Below are positions 8,738 through 17,656 of a DNA stretch of 64,000 bases, one piece after another. A program made the translations under genes and the position numbers. The notes under the pieces are model-generated. The model saw only the letters and a list, made by a program, of their open reading frames with translations, searched no databases and was not told the DNA's origin. Each line of letters begins with the position of its first letter. Position 1 is the first letter of the stretch. The stretch comes from SAR86 cluster bacterium SAR86A (GTDB lineage: Bacteria; Pseudomonadota; Gammaproteobacteria; Magnimaribacterales; D2472), in NCBI GenBank assembly GCA_000252525.1, contig JH611156.1, positions 183,381-247,380 of the forward strand, given 5' to 3'.

Positions 8738-8940
8738 TGCAAAAACTGGATTGGCTAGATGTTTTAGATATTGCTATCGAACTGAACGAATTATATCCAG
8801 AGATAGATCCTCAATGGATTAGCTTCCCAGACTTACATAAGAAAATATGTGATCTTGAAAACTTTTGTGGTGATCCAGCAAAATCAAATGAAAAAATTCT
8901 TGAGGCAATTCAATCGAACTGGATTGAAGAATATCAATAA
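8737..8940 (+). CDS. iscX: Iron-sulfur assembly modulator IscX
   Basis: Small acidic protein of 67 residues (E. coli 66) that binds IscS and acts as an iron-dependent modulator of desulfurase activity. The family pattern LDWLDVLDIAIELNELYPEI at the start and WIEEYQ at the end are typical. It is last gene of the isc operon and overlaps fdx by one base. Confidence 0.95.
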   Translation: MQKLDWLDVLDIAIELNELYPEIDPQWISFPDLHKKICDLENFCGDPAKSNEKILEAIQSNWIEEYQ

Positions 8941-8954
8941 GATTAATATATAAT
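8924..8954 (+). promoter_or_regulatory. Possible ndk promoter
   Basis: TATAAT at 8949-8954 lies in the 39-base gap between iscX and ndk. TTGAAG at 8924-8929 is the best -35 but with a long 19-base spacer. A GAGG ribosome site at 8969-8972 precedes the ndk ATG. The -10 is good, the -35 uncertain. Confidence 0.45.
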
Positions 8955-8979
8955 AGCTGCAATTTTACGAGGTACATAC

Positions 8980-9405
8980 ATGGCTATTGAAAAAACTTTA
9001 TCAATAATCAAACCAGACGCTGTGGGAAAAAATCTCATTGGCAAGATTATTTCAAGATTTGAAGATAATGGACTTTGTGTAGTTGCTGCAAAGTTAATTC
9101 ATTTATCAGATGATATGGCATCTGGATTTTATGCTGAACATGAAGGAAAACCTTTTTTTGATGATTTAAAGAAATTTATGACATCTGGACCGGTTTTTGT
9201 TCAGGTTCTTGAAGGAGAAAATGCAGTTCAAAAGAATCGTGAATTAATGGGAAGTACTAATCCTCAAGAGGCTGAATCTGGAACAATAAGAGCTGATTTT
9301 GCTAATAGTATTGATGCTAATGCTGTTCATGGTTCTGATTCTATCTCAAGTGCAAAAAGGGAGATCGAATATTTTTTCAATACTGAAGAGATATTGATTA
9401 AGTAG
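8980..9405 (+). CDS. ndk: Nucleoside diphosphate kinase
   Basis: Transfers the gamma phosphate from ATP to nucleoside diphosphates through a phosphohistidine, H117 in NAVHGSDS, the same number as in E. coli. 141 residues (E. coli 143). N-terminal [12 protein letters not shown] is typical. It starts the run ndk-rlmN-rodZ-ispG-hisS-yfgM-bamB-der, in the same order as E. coli. Confidence 0.98.
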   Translation: MAIEKTLSIIKPDAVGKNLIGKIISRFEDNGLCVVAAKLIHLSDDMASGFYAEHEGKPFFDDLKKFMTSGPVFVQVLEGENAVQKNRELMGSTNPQEAESGTIRADFANSIDANAVHGSDSISSAKREIEYFFNTEEILIK

Positions 9406-9406
9406 T

Positions 9407-10486
9407 TTGCAAAATAAAAAAAATCTCCTTGGCTATTCACTCGAATCCTTAAAAGATTTCTTTACAGATATTGGGGAGCAATCATATAGAGCTAAGCAAG
9501 TTTTAAAATGGATTCATCAGAAAGGTGTACTTGATTTCTCTGAGATGACAGATTTAAATAAAGATCTCAGAAATAAGCTTAATAACCATGCTTTCATTAA
9601 GCCACCTCAGATTGAAGAAGAGTTTATTTCGAATGAAGGTACAAAAAAATATCTTTTAAAATTAGATTCAGGATCAATGATAGAAATGGTCATTATTCCA
9701 GAGGGTAAAAGAAGAACTTTATGTATTTCATCACAAGCAGGATGTGCATTAGCATGTACATTTTGTGCAACCGGTGCACAAGGATTTGATCAGAACCTAA
9801 ATAGTAGTGAGATTATTGGCCAGTTATGGCTAGCAAATTTTAATAAGAAAAATAATAAACTTATTACTAATGTTGTTTTTATGGGCATGGGAGAACCTTT
9901 ACTAAATTTTGATGCAGTCATAGAGTCAGCAAAAATTATGAAAGATCAGCTTGGATATGGTTTATCTAGAAAAAGAATTACGATTAGTACGGCTGGAATT
10001 GTTCCAAACATCAAAAAGCTGAATAATTATGTTGATGTTTCTTTAGCAATTTCCTTGCATGCATCAAATGATGTTTTAAGAGATGAAATTGTTCCAATCA
10101 ACAAGAAATATCCCATAGAAAAGCTTTTAAATGCATGCCAAGATTATCTTGGTAAAGAAAATAAGAGAAAACACGTCACAATTGAATATATCTTAATAAA
10201 AAATGTAAATGACTCACTTGAGGATGCAAAAGGCCTTGTAAAACTCTTATCGAAACTGCCTTGTAAGATAAATCTAATTCCTTTCAATAGCTTTAATGGT
10301 TCTAATTATGAAAGACCATGCAATAAAACGATTAACGATTTTAAATCTTTTCTTATAAATAAAGGTTTTATTGCAACCCTCAGAACTACAAGAGGTGATG
10401 GTGTGGATGCTGCATGTGGCCAACTTGTCGGAAATTTGACAAAATCAATTAAAGGAAAGAAGCTGATTTCCCATAAAACAATATAA
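9407..10486 (+). CDS. rlmN: 23S rRNA A2503/tRNA A37 C2-methyltransferase RlmN
   Basis: Radical-SAM methyltransferase using a 5'-deoxyadenosyl radical and a methylated cysteine; acts on 23S rRNA A2503 and some tRNAs. 359 residues. [4Fe-4S] ligands C113, C117, C120 (CALACTFC), methyl-accepting C337 in DAACGQ, and GEPLLN for SAM binding. The start is a TTG one base after the ndk stop. No ATG lies near the expected N terminus, since NLLGYSLESLKDFF already aligns with the family start. Translation is probably coupled to ndk. Confidence 0.95.
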   Translation: MQNKKNLLGYSLESLKDFFTDIGEQSYRAKQVLKWIHQKGVLDFSEMTDLNKDLRNKLNNHAFIKPPQIEEEFISNEGTKKYLLKLDSGSMIEMVIIPEGKRRTLCISSQAGCALACTFCATGAQGFDQNLNSSEIIGQLWLANFNKKNNKLITNVVFMGMGEPLLNFDAVIESAKIMKDQLGYGLSRKRITISTAGIVPNIKKLNNYVDVSLAISLHASNDVLRDEIVPINKKYPIEKLLNACQDYLGKENKRKHVTIEYILIKNVNDSLEDAKGLVKLLSKLPCKINLIPFNSFNGSNYERPCNKTINDFKSFLINKGFIATLRTTRGDGVDAACGQLVGNLTKSIKGKKLISHKTI

Positions 10487-11235
10487 TGAAGGGCTATTTA
10501 AAATCTGCAAGTTCGGTTAAAACTGGTAAAAAATTTTACGAATCAAGACTTGCAAAAAATTATTCCATTGATGATGTAGCTGAAATTTTATATATAAATA
10601 AAGATTATGTTAGAGCTATTGAATCTGGCAACTTTTCAATATTTCCATCAAAGATATTCGCAAAAGCATACTTTGATAAATACAGAAAGTTTTTAGGTAT
10701 TAATTGTCAACTTCCAGATGTCTTTGATGACATAGAGTCAAAAGAGCTAAAGAATTTAAAGAAGGAAGTTAGGTTGCCTTATGATTGGAATAAAAAAATA
10801 AAAAAATTCTCAGCTATCATAGCCTCATTATTTTTGCTCGCTTTATTGTTTTACTTTATACCTAATTCAGTTAGCATCTCTGAACAAGATACAACAATCC
10901 AAGAAATTAATCCTGAGCGATTAAAACCCCTAGAAGAAAGTGTATTTAATAATAATATTATTCAAAATAATTCATTTAAAAAAGACAATGAAAATGAAAT
11001 ATTTTTATCATTTACAAGTAGTAGCTGGATTGAAATTTATGTTAATAATGAATTAATTGAAGCTCAGCAATTTAAGGCGGGCGATACATACTCACGCAAA
11101 GTACAAATTCCTTTTAAAATTGTTGTAGGTAATGCTGATTCTTTAAAAGGGACATATAATGGAGAAATGATAGATTTTTCAACAGATAATGATTCATTGT
11201 ATGGGGTGAAAACAGTACTTTTTGATGATGAATAA
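10486..11235 (+). CDS. rodZ: RodZ-like cytoskeletal anchor protein
   Basis: Bitopic membrane protein of the RodZ/YfgA type, 249 residues (E. coli 337). Cytoplasmic HTH_25 domain at about 17-72 ([16 protein letters not shown] then [13 protein letters not shown]), one transmembrane segment at about 109-125, and a C-terminal DUF4115-like beta domain from about 165 ([11 protein letters not shown], then [10 protein letters not shown]). In rods it links MreB filaments to the wall machinery. The periplasmic spacer is short. Its start overlaps the rlmN stop by one base. Confidence 0.88.
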   Translation: MKGYLKSASSVKTGKKFYESRLAKNYSIDDVAEILYINKDYVRAIESGNFSIFPSKIFAKAYFDKYRKFLGINCQLPDVFDDIESKELKNLKKEVRLPYDWNKKIKKFSAIIASLFLLALLFYFIPNSVSISEQDTTIQEINPERLKPLEESVFNNNIIQNNSFKKDNENEIFLSFTSSSWIEIYVNNELIEAQQFKAGDTYSRKVQIPFKIVVGNADSLKGTYNGEMIDFSTDNDSLYGVKTVLFDDE

Positions 11236-12331
11236 TTGGATTAAAAGAAAAAAGACTAAGACCATAATGGTTGGAAGTGTTCCTGTTGGCGGTGATAATC
11301 CAATCAGTATTCAATCTATGACAAATACTGATACATGTGATGTCGTTTCAACTGTAAAACAAATTAAAGATTTAGAATTAGCCGGAGCAGATATTGTTAG
11401 AGTTTCTGTGCCAGGTTATGAAGAAGCAAAAGCTTTTAAAGAGATTAAAAAAGCAGTAAATGTTCCATTAGTTGCAGATATTCATTTTGATTACAAAATT
11501 GCCCTAGAGGTAGCAGATACTGCCGATTGTTTGAGAATAAATCCAGGAAATATTGGTAAAGAGGATAGAGTAAAAGAAGTCATAAATGCGGCGACAGATA
11601 ACAATGTTCCAATTAGAGTGGGTGTTAACGCAGGGTCTTTAGAAAAAGATCTTCAGAAAAAGTATGGCGAACCTAATGCAGATGCTCTTGTGGAATCTGC
11701 GCTGAGACATGTTGAAATTTTAGATAGATTTAATTTTGAGAATTATAAAATGAGTCTAAAAGCATCCAATATTGAAATGACAGTTGATGCATACAGAAAA
11801 GTATCGGATTTGATTAAACAACCTCTTCATCTAGGGATCACTGAGGCAGGTAGTTTTAGAGCAGGTACTGTAAAATCATCTATTGGTGTTGGGATGCTTT
11901 TATCAGAGGGAATTGGAGATACAATTAGAATTTCATTAGCTTCTGATCCTGTAGATGAGATAAAAGTTGGCTGGGATATCTTAAAAAGTTTAAATATTAG
12001 AAGCAGAGGCGTAAAAATTATTGCTTGTCCAAGCTGCTCGAGACAAAATTTTAATGTTATCAAGGTGGTTAACGAATTAGAGCAGCGCCTTGAAGATATT
12101 TCAGAAGACATAGAAGTGGCTATTATTGGTTGTTATGTAAATGGACCAGGCGAAAGTAAAGCTGCAAACATAGGATTGACTGGAGCAAGTCCAAAAAATT
12201 TGCTTTATGTAGATGGAGCTCCAAATAAAAAAATATCAAATGATAACTTAGTTAATGAGCTTGAAGATCAAGTAAGGAAAAAAGTTGCTCAGTCAAAAAC
12301 TGATTCAGAAAAAATAATTTTGAGGAGTTGA
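11225..12331 (+). CDS. ispG: 4-hydroxy-3-methylbut-2-enyl diphosphate synthase (flavodoxin/ferredoxin)
   Basis: [4Fe-4S] enzyme of the MEP isoprenoid pathway converting MEcPP to HMBPP. About 368 residues. Cluster ligands lie in CPSCSRQ and in CYVNGPGE, with the conserved glutamate in that second motif. N-terminal [20 protein letters not shown] is typical. Three start codons follow one another (TTG 11222, ATG 11225, ATG 11228), all inside the end of rodZ; 11225 is chosen arbitrarily between the ATGs. ispH of the same pathway is at 36485. Confidence 0.96.
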   Translation: MMNNWIKRKKTKTIMVGSVPVGGDNPISIQSMTNTDTCDVVSTVKQIKDLELAGADIVRVSVPGYEEAKAFKEIKKAVNVPLVADIHFDYKIALEVADTADCLRINPGNIGKEDRVKEVINAATDNNVPIRVGVNAGSLEKDLQKKYGEPNADALVESALRHVEILDRFNFENYKMSLKASNIEMTVDAYRKVSDLIKQPLHLGITEAGSFRAGTVKSSIGVGMLLSEGIGDTIRISLASDPVDEIKVGWDILKSLNIRSRGVKIIACPSCSRQNFNVIKVVNELEQRLEDISEDIEVAIIGCYVNGPGESKAANIGLTGASPKNLLYVDGAPNKKISNDNLVNELEDQVRKKVAQSKTDSEKIILRS

Positions 12332-12332
12332 A

Positions 12333-13598
12333 TTGGATAAGATAAATTCACTTACAGGCATGCCAGATTTAATTGGTCAAAAGAGCAATGAATCAAATTC
12401 ATCCAACAAAATTTTTGAAACTGAAATTGCACTAATAAAAATTTTTGAAAGTTATTCTCTCAATGAAATAAGAACTCCAGCACTTGAAAATGAATCTCTT
12501 TTCAATAGGTCTGTTGGAGATTCTTCTGACATTGTAAATAAAGAACTTTATACATTTTTAGATAAAAATAAAAAAAAGATTTCTTTAAGACCAGAAGGTA
12601 CTGCTGGAGTAGCTAGATCTATAATTGAAAAAAAATTGGACAATGAGACACATAGGTTTTGGTATTTAGGTCCAATGTGGAGATATGAAAGGCCCCAGAA
12701 AGGCCGATATAGGCAATTCTATCAGGCTGGCATTGAGTTATTGGGATATTCAGAGGGATTAGCTGAGCTTGAAATGATTTCAATGATATTATCAATAAAT
12801 GATGCTCTTGGTATTAAAAATTCAAAAATTAAAATTAATCATTTAGGTAACAAAGATGCTAAAGATCAATTTTGTGAAGCTCTGAAGAATTATTTAGAGC
12901 CATTTAGTAGCAAGCTTGAAAAACTTGATCTCGATAGATTAAATAAGAATCCTCTAAGAGTTCTAGACTCAAAAAGTGAGCAGACTAAAGATATTTTGAA
13001 AGACGCACCTAAAATGAATGAATTTGTCTCCAAGGAATCTCTAGATTTGCTTAACCTAATCAAAAATAGTTTTTCAGAGCATAATATTGAAATTGATTAC
13101 TCCCTTGTAAGAGGTCTTGATTATTACACTGGTTTTATATTTGAAGCTATTTCTGATGATTTGGGAGCACAAGACTCATATCTTGGCGGTGGAAGATATG
13201 ACAATCTTTTCAGTGATTTGGGTGGAAAAAAACTACCAGCTATTGGTATGGCAATTGGAATTGAAAGATTGGCTGAAATATCAAACTACTCTGTTGAAAA
13301 TAAAACATTAATATCTTTCATAGTTTTATCTGACAAAATTGAGCAAAATGCATATAAAATAGCTCACGAATTTAGATATTTGAACAACAATATAATAATT
13401 GAAGTTCAGCTTTCTGATGGGAGCTTAAAATCTAAATTAAGAAAAGCAAATAAAGATAAAGCAGATTTTGCAATAATTATTGGTGATGAAGAGTTAAAGA
13501 ATAAAACATTAGTTTTAAAACCTCTTAAAGAGAACGACTCAGATCAAAAAATATTAAGCATAGAAGATGCGAAAAAATTTATTAGCTCACTAAATTGA
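12333..13598 (+). CDS. hisS: Histidyl-tRNA synthetase
   Basis: Class IIa synthetase, 421 residues (E. coli 424). Motif 2 RYERPQKGRYRQF at about 113-125, histidine-specific LVRGLDYYTGFIFE at about 256-269 and motif 3 GIGIERL-like AIGIERLAE are visible, then an anticodon-binding domain. The start is TTG at 12333, preceded at good distance by the ribosome site GAGGAG (12322-12327). The GMPDL element near the N terminus corresponds to the family GMNDY segment. Confidence 0.96.
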   Translation: MDKINSLTGMPDLIGQKSNESNSSNKIFETEIALIKIFESYSLNEIRTPALENESLFNRSVGDSSDIVNKELYTFLDKNKKKISLRPEGTAGVARSIIEKKLDNETHRFWYLGPMWRYERPQKGRYRQFYQAGIELLGYSEGLAELEMISMILSINDALGIKNSKIKINHLGNKDAKDQFCEALKNYLEPFSSKLEKLDLDRLNKNPLRVLDSKSEQTKDILKDAPKMNEFVSKESLDLLNLIKNSFSEHNIEIDYSLVRGLDYYTGFIFEAISDDLGAQDSYLGGGRYDNLFSDLGGKKLPAIGMAIGIERLAEISNYSVENKTLISFIVLSDKIEQNAYKIAHEFRYLNNNIIIEVQLSDGSLKSKLRKANKDKADFAIIIGDEELKNKTLVLKPLKENDSDQKILSIEDAKKFISSLN

Positions 13599-13609
13599 GA
13601 GATTAAATT

Positions 13610-14263
13610 ATGAATGATATTTATGACAATAATATGCGGTTTATACCGCTTCTAAAATTTCTTGATAAGCATAAATACGTATTAATTGCTTCCGTCGCTA
13701 CAATTTTGCTATTAATTAGTTTTTTTGTTGTCTCCAATCAAATTAGCAAGCAAAAACATAACGAGGCTGCCTCAATTTATAGTAAGTGGCTTATTGAAAT
13801 ATCAAAAGACGATCCTGATTTAATTGAAATAGACAATATGCTTTCATCATTCGTAAATGATTATCAGGATACTGGTTACGCTCTAATTGCATTACTTACA
13901 AAAGCAAATCTGGATGCAAAAAATGGAAATTTAGATTCAGCATTAGTTAACTTTAATAAAATAATTGAGTTTACTGATGGTTACAGAGGCAATAAAGTTT
14001 TTAATAAATTAGCCAGAGTTAGCTCAGCAAGAATTAATTTATCAAATGGTCAAGTTGAGGAAGCTTTAGAAAAAATACAAGGTTATTCATCCACTGATAC
14101 AAATGCTTATATTCATGAGTTAACTGGTGATATCTTGGCAGAGCAAAATAAATCAGAACTAGCAATTAAACAATATCAGTTGGCCTCTGAAAAATATTCT
14201 GATCAGACATCTAAATCAATCATTTCCATGAAAATAGCAAATTTGGACAATGGAAATGAGTAA
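13610..14263 (+). CDS. yfgM: YfgM-like membrane-anchored TPR protein
   Basis: Ancillary SecYEG-associated protein: short cytoplasmic N terminus, one transmembrane helix at about 23-45 (YVLIASVATILLLISFFVV), then a periplasmic TPR_21-type region (EAASIYSKWLIE, LTKANLDAKNGNLDSALVNF, LTGDILAEQNKSELAIKQY). 217 residues (E. coli 206). Located between hisS and bamB as in E. coli. In E. coli YfgM forms a complex with PpiD at the translocon. Confidence 0.88.
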   Translation: MNDIYDNNMRFIPLLKFLDKHKYVLIASVATILLLISFFVVSNQISKQKHNEAASIYSKWLIEISKDDPDLIEIDNMLSSFVNDYQDTGYALIALLTKANLDAKNGNLDSALVNFNKIIEFTDGYRGNKVFNKLARVSSARINLSNGQVEEALEKIQGYSSTDTNAYIHELTGDILAEQNKSELAIKQYQLASEKYSDQTSKSIISMKIANLDNGNE

Positions 14264-15419
14264 ATTAAATAAAAAAACATTTTTTATTATCTTGCTGTCA
14301 TCATCTTTAGTTTCGTGCTCAACATTTGATAGCTTGCGATTTTGGCAAAATGACGATGATGTTGATCCTGATGAGCCAAAAGAACTCTTGTCTTTTAATG
14401 AACAAAGAAACATTAATATCGAATGGGATATTTCTTTTAATGGAGTCAATGATCTAGGAAGCTTTAAACCAGGTTTTAGTTCAGAAAATTTATTTTTTGC
14501 AGATGCTGAAGGTAATCTGATATCTGTTCAATCATCAACTGGTAAAGAAAATTGGAAAAAACAACTAAATTTTTTATCCTCAGGAGTCGCATCGGGATTC
14601 GGTATATTGGTTGTTTCAGATATTAAAGGGAATGTAATAGCTTTAAATCAAAATGATGGTTCTGAAATTTGGTCAACAAATGTTAAGGGTGAGGTCCTCA
14701 GCACAGCAGCTATTGATCCTAAGACAGTGGTTGTTAAAACTGGTTCTGGAGAATTAATTGGACTTGAAAAAACATCTGGTGAAACTTTATGGTCTTATAG
14801 ATCTAAGTTACCAACTTTAACAATAAGAGGTAGTAGCAGCCCTGTCATATTTGATAACAACGTATTTGTAACATTTGATAATGGGAGGCTTGGTGTTTTT
14901 GATATAAATTCTGGATTTTTATTATGGGATGGGGCAATTTCATATGTTAGTGGTACCTCTGAGCTTGATAACTTAATTGATGCAGATGCTGACCCTGTAG
15001 TTGATGGTGGTCTTGTTTATACAACTAATTATCAAGGTAAATTAAATATTTTTGATATAGCTCAAAAAAGATCTGTATGGTCTTATGACGTTTCATCATT
15101 CTTTTCACCAGTTGTTTCAAGAGGCATGATAATAGTCTCAGAATCCAATTCAAATATTAAGTCTTTTTCTGCAAAAAGCCTTGAGGAGTCTTGGTCTAAT
15201 GAGGATTATTTAAATAGAGAACTCTCAAATCCAGCAAGCTTCAAAGGTAATTTGGTTTTTGGAGATTTTGAGGGATATTTACATGTGATAGATCCTTTAA
15301 ATGGTAAGACAATTGGACGAAAAAAAATTTCAAAGAAACCAATAAAAACTTTATTTAGCCGAAGCAATTCTTTATATGCTATAGATGAAGCATTTAATTT
15401 ATTTTCTGTAAGCATATAG
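14250..15419 (+). CDS. bamB: Outer-membrane assembly lipoprotein BamB
   Basis: PQQ-type eight-bladed beta-propeller lipoprotein of the BAM complex, 389 residues (E. coli 392). Signal peptide with lipobox LVSC puts the lipidated cysteine at C23 from the ATG at 14250; ATG 14256 is an equal alternative. Repeated blades of the form G-x-W-x-x (KENWKKQL, SEIWSTNV, ETLWSYRS) are evident. It overlaps yfgM by 14 bases and precedes der, as in E. coli. Confidence 0.95.
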   Translation: MEMSKLNKKTFFIILLSSSLVSCSTFDSLRFWQNDDDVDPDEPKELLSFNEQRNINIEWDISFNGVNDLGSFKPGFSSENLFFADAEGNLISVQSSTGKENWKKQLNFLSSGVASGFGILVVSDIKGNVIALNQNDGSEIWSTNVKGEVLSTAAIDPKTVVVKTGSGELIGLEKTSGETLWSYRSKLPTLTIRGSSSPVIFDNNVFVTFDNGRLGVFDINSGFLLWDGAISYVSGTSELDNLIDADADPVVDGGLVYTTNYQGKLNIFDIAQKRSVWSYDVSSFFSPVVSRGMIIVSESNSNIKSFSAKSLEESWSNEDYLNRELSNPASFKGNLVFGDFEGYLHVIDPLNGKTIGRKKISKKPIKTLFSRSNSLYAIDEAFNLFSVSI

Positions 15420-15433
15420 AATGATATATCAAA

Positions 15434-16819
15434 ATGTTTACTTCAATTGCAATAATAGGGCGTCCAAACGTAGGTAAATCATCCCTTTTTAATAAATTAA
15501 CTAGGTCAAGAGATGCAATCGTTTCTGACTTTCCAGGTTTAACCAAAGATAGAAACTATGGTTATTTCGAATCTAAACATAAAAAGACCCTTCTAATTGA
15601 TACCGGTGGAATATCTCAATCAAATGATGGACTTAAGGGCGCAATTTCTCAACAAGCGTGGATTGCTGTCCAAGAATCTTCATTAATAATATTGCTTATT
15701 GATGGCTCAGAAGATTTATCAAAAGAAGATTTAGAGATTATCACAAACCTTCGAAAGTTAAATAAAGAATTTATAACAGTTGTAAATAAAATTGATAAAA
15801 AAACAGACTCCAGTGCAGTACAAGATATTCACAAAAATGGCATCAAAGAATTCTATGAAATTAGCGTAGAGCATTCTATTAACCTCTCTAAACTTAAATC
15901 TTTTTTAGAGAGTAAAATACCTGAAAAAAATAATGACATTTCAGATGATAAAAAGGTTGCCGTGCTTGGCAGACCAAATGCAGGCAAATCAACTTTTATA
16001 AATCAATTAGTCAACGAGGAAAGACTCATAGTGAGTGAAATAGCTGGCACGACCATTGATGCTATCAGCATACCTTTTGAAATAAATAATGATAAATTTA
16101 CTTTGATAGATACTGCAGGCATTCGTAAGGGCTATAAATACAATCATAAAGTAGAGTATTTTTCATTTATTAGAGCTCTTCATGCTGTAGAGAAATCAGA
16201 TATTGTTATATTTCTTTGTGATGCTAATGAAAGTTTAGTAGACCAAGACCTAAAGATACTTAATATAATCATTGATGCTGGCAAACCGATTCTTTTTGCT
16301 TTCAATAAAATTGACCTTTTATCAAAACAAGATCTTTTAAATTTGTACCAAACAAAAAAAATGCAATCTGAGTTCATGCAAAAGATTATAAAAGTTGAAA
16401 TTTCTGCTTTTAAAAGGAAAGGCTTTAAAAGAGTGTTCAAAGAAACAAATAATATAATTAAAAAATCTAAAGAAAGTTTTTCTACTTCAATGTTAAATAA
16501 ATTACTTGATAAATTTGTTAAGCAAAGCGCGCCACCTTCTGTAGGTGGTCGACTGTTAAAATTTAAACACGTACATTTTAGCGGCATATATCCAACTACT
16601 TTGGTTATTAATGCTAATCAGGATAAAAAAATTCCTGCAAATTATAGAAAGTATCTTGAAAATTCATTTAGAAAAGAACTAAATTTAGACAGTATTCAGT
16701 TGAAATTAATTTTTAAAAAATCTTTAAATCCATATCAAGATAAAAAAAATATATTAACTGGTCGTCAAGAAAAAAAGAGACAAAGATTAATCAAGCACAA
16801 AAGTAAATCAAAAAAATAA
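15434..16819 (+). CDS. der: Ribosome-assembly GTPase Der (EngA)
   Basis: Tandem-GTPase factor for 50S maturation, 461 residues. First P-loop GRPNVGKSS at 9-17 with NKID at 118-121; second P-loop GRPNAGKST at 179-187; a KH-like C-terminal domain follows (SAPPSVGGRLLKFKHVHF at about 366-383). The C terminus is a basic lysine-rich tail. It is last gene of the collinear run; the 59 bases after it hold the sdh promoter region. Confidence 0.97.
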   Translation: MFTSIAIIGRPNVGKSSLFNKLTRSRDAIVSDFPGLTKDRNYGYFESKHKKTLLIDTGGISQSNDGLKGAISQQAWIAVQESSLIILLIDGSEDLSKEDLEIITNLRKLNKEFITVVNKIDKKTDSSAVQDIHKNGIKEFYEISVEHSINLSKLKSFLESKIPEKNNDISDDKKVAVLGRPNAGKSTFINQLVNEERLIVSEIAGTTIDAISIPFEINNDKFTLIDTAGIRKGYKYNHKVEYFSFIRALHAVEKSDIVIFLCDANESLVDQDLKILNIIIDAGKPILFAFNKIDLLSKQDLLNLYQTKKMQSEFMQKIIKVEISAFKRKGFKRVFKETNNIIKKSKESFSTSMLNKLLDKFVKQSAPPSVGGRLLKFKHVHFSGIYPTTLVINANQDKKIPANYRKYLENSFRKELNLDSIQLKLIFKKSLNPYQDKKNILTGRQEKKRQRLIKHKSKSKK

Positions 16820-16829
16820 TAATCTGCTG

Positions 16830-16835
16830 TATAAT
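16830..16835 (+). promoter_or_regulatory. -10-like hexamer before sdhC
   Basis: TATAAT at 16830-16835 stands 43 bases before the sdhC ATG, in the only sizeable gap (16820-16878) upstream of the TCA block. No recognisable -35 accompanies it; AT-rich sequence makes chance matches common. Confidence 0.4.
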
Positions 16836-16878
16836 TTTGCATATATTTAACTGCTGATATTTATAACCAAAGCACACG

Positions 16879-17262
16879 ATGGAAGGAAGACCAGTATATT
16901 TAGATCTTACAAAAATAAGATTACCCATGTCTGCTTTTTCCTCAATTACGCACAGACTTTCAGGAATGTATACATTTTTTATTACGCTTCCTGTGATTTT
17001 ATATCTTATTTATTTTTCAACATCTTCGAAAACAAATTTTGATAATTTAGTATCAAGCATTTCTTCAATCTCATTTTTTTCATTTTTTATTTATGTGAGT
17101 TTGTTAGTTTTTTGGTATCACTTGCTGACTGGATTGAGACATTTGATAATGGATTTCCTTCATATTGGAGAGTCTTTAAATACTGCAAATAACTCAGCAA
17201 TATTTGTGATTGTATTTTGGATCATTTCATCGCTTTCAATTTTATTCTATATATATTCATGA
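16879..17262 (+). CDS. sdhC: Succinate dehydrogenase cytochrome b556 subunit
   Basis: Membrane anchor of complex II, 127 residues with three hydrophobic helices (about 29-47, 57-77, 107-126). The N-terminal PVYLDLTKIRLPMSAFSSIT and IxHRLSG motif bind quinone; the heme b ligand is the histidine in HLLTGLRHLIMD. Overlaps sdhD through ATGA. Confidence 0.93.
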   Translation: MEGRPVYLDLTKIRLPMSAFSSITHRLSGMYTFFITLPVILYLIYFSTSSKTNFDNLVSSISSISFFSFFIYVSLLVFWYHLLTGLRHLIMDFLHIGESLNTANNSAIFVIVFWIISSLSILFYIYS

Positions 17263-17621
17263 AAGGTTCAGTAATTTGGAATTTACAACGCTACAGTTCA
17301 TTAATTGTTCTTTCATACGTTGTTTATGTAATGATATTTATTTTATCTTTTGAAGGGGAGATAGGTTTTTTTGATTGGACTAAGTTTTTTTTATCTTTTC
17401 AGATGAGATTTTTAACATCAATAGTATGTGTTTTTATTCTTATTCATGCTTTTATTGGTTTGTGGACAGTTGGAACTGATTATTTAACAAAGAGAACACT
17501 GGGTTTTTTAAGCAATCCTCTGTCTGCCATGGCTGATTTGCTCAGAAAGGCATATCTTTTTCTATTTGTGGTGTTAGGTTTAATGTACTTAACTGTAATT
17601 TTATATATAATATGGACATAA
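17259..17621 (+). CDS. sdhD: Succinate dehydrogenase membrane anchor subunit
   Basis: Second membrane anchor of complex II, 120 residues from the ATG at 17259, which overlaps the sdhC stop. An upstream in-frame ATG at 17217 would add 14 residues inside sdhC and is less likely. Three hydrophobic segments; LIHAFIGLWTVGTDY carries the second heme-region histidine typical of SdhD. Confidence 0.9.
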   Translation: MKGSVIWNLQRYSSLIVLSYVVYVMIFILSFEGEIGFFDWTKFFLSFQMRFLTSIVCVFILIHAFIGLWTVGTDYLTKRTLGFLSNPLSAMADLLRKAYLFLFVVLGLMYLTVILYIIWT

Positions 17622-17656
17622 GTAATAATTATAAGCAATTATAAATATTATCAATA

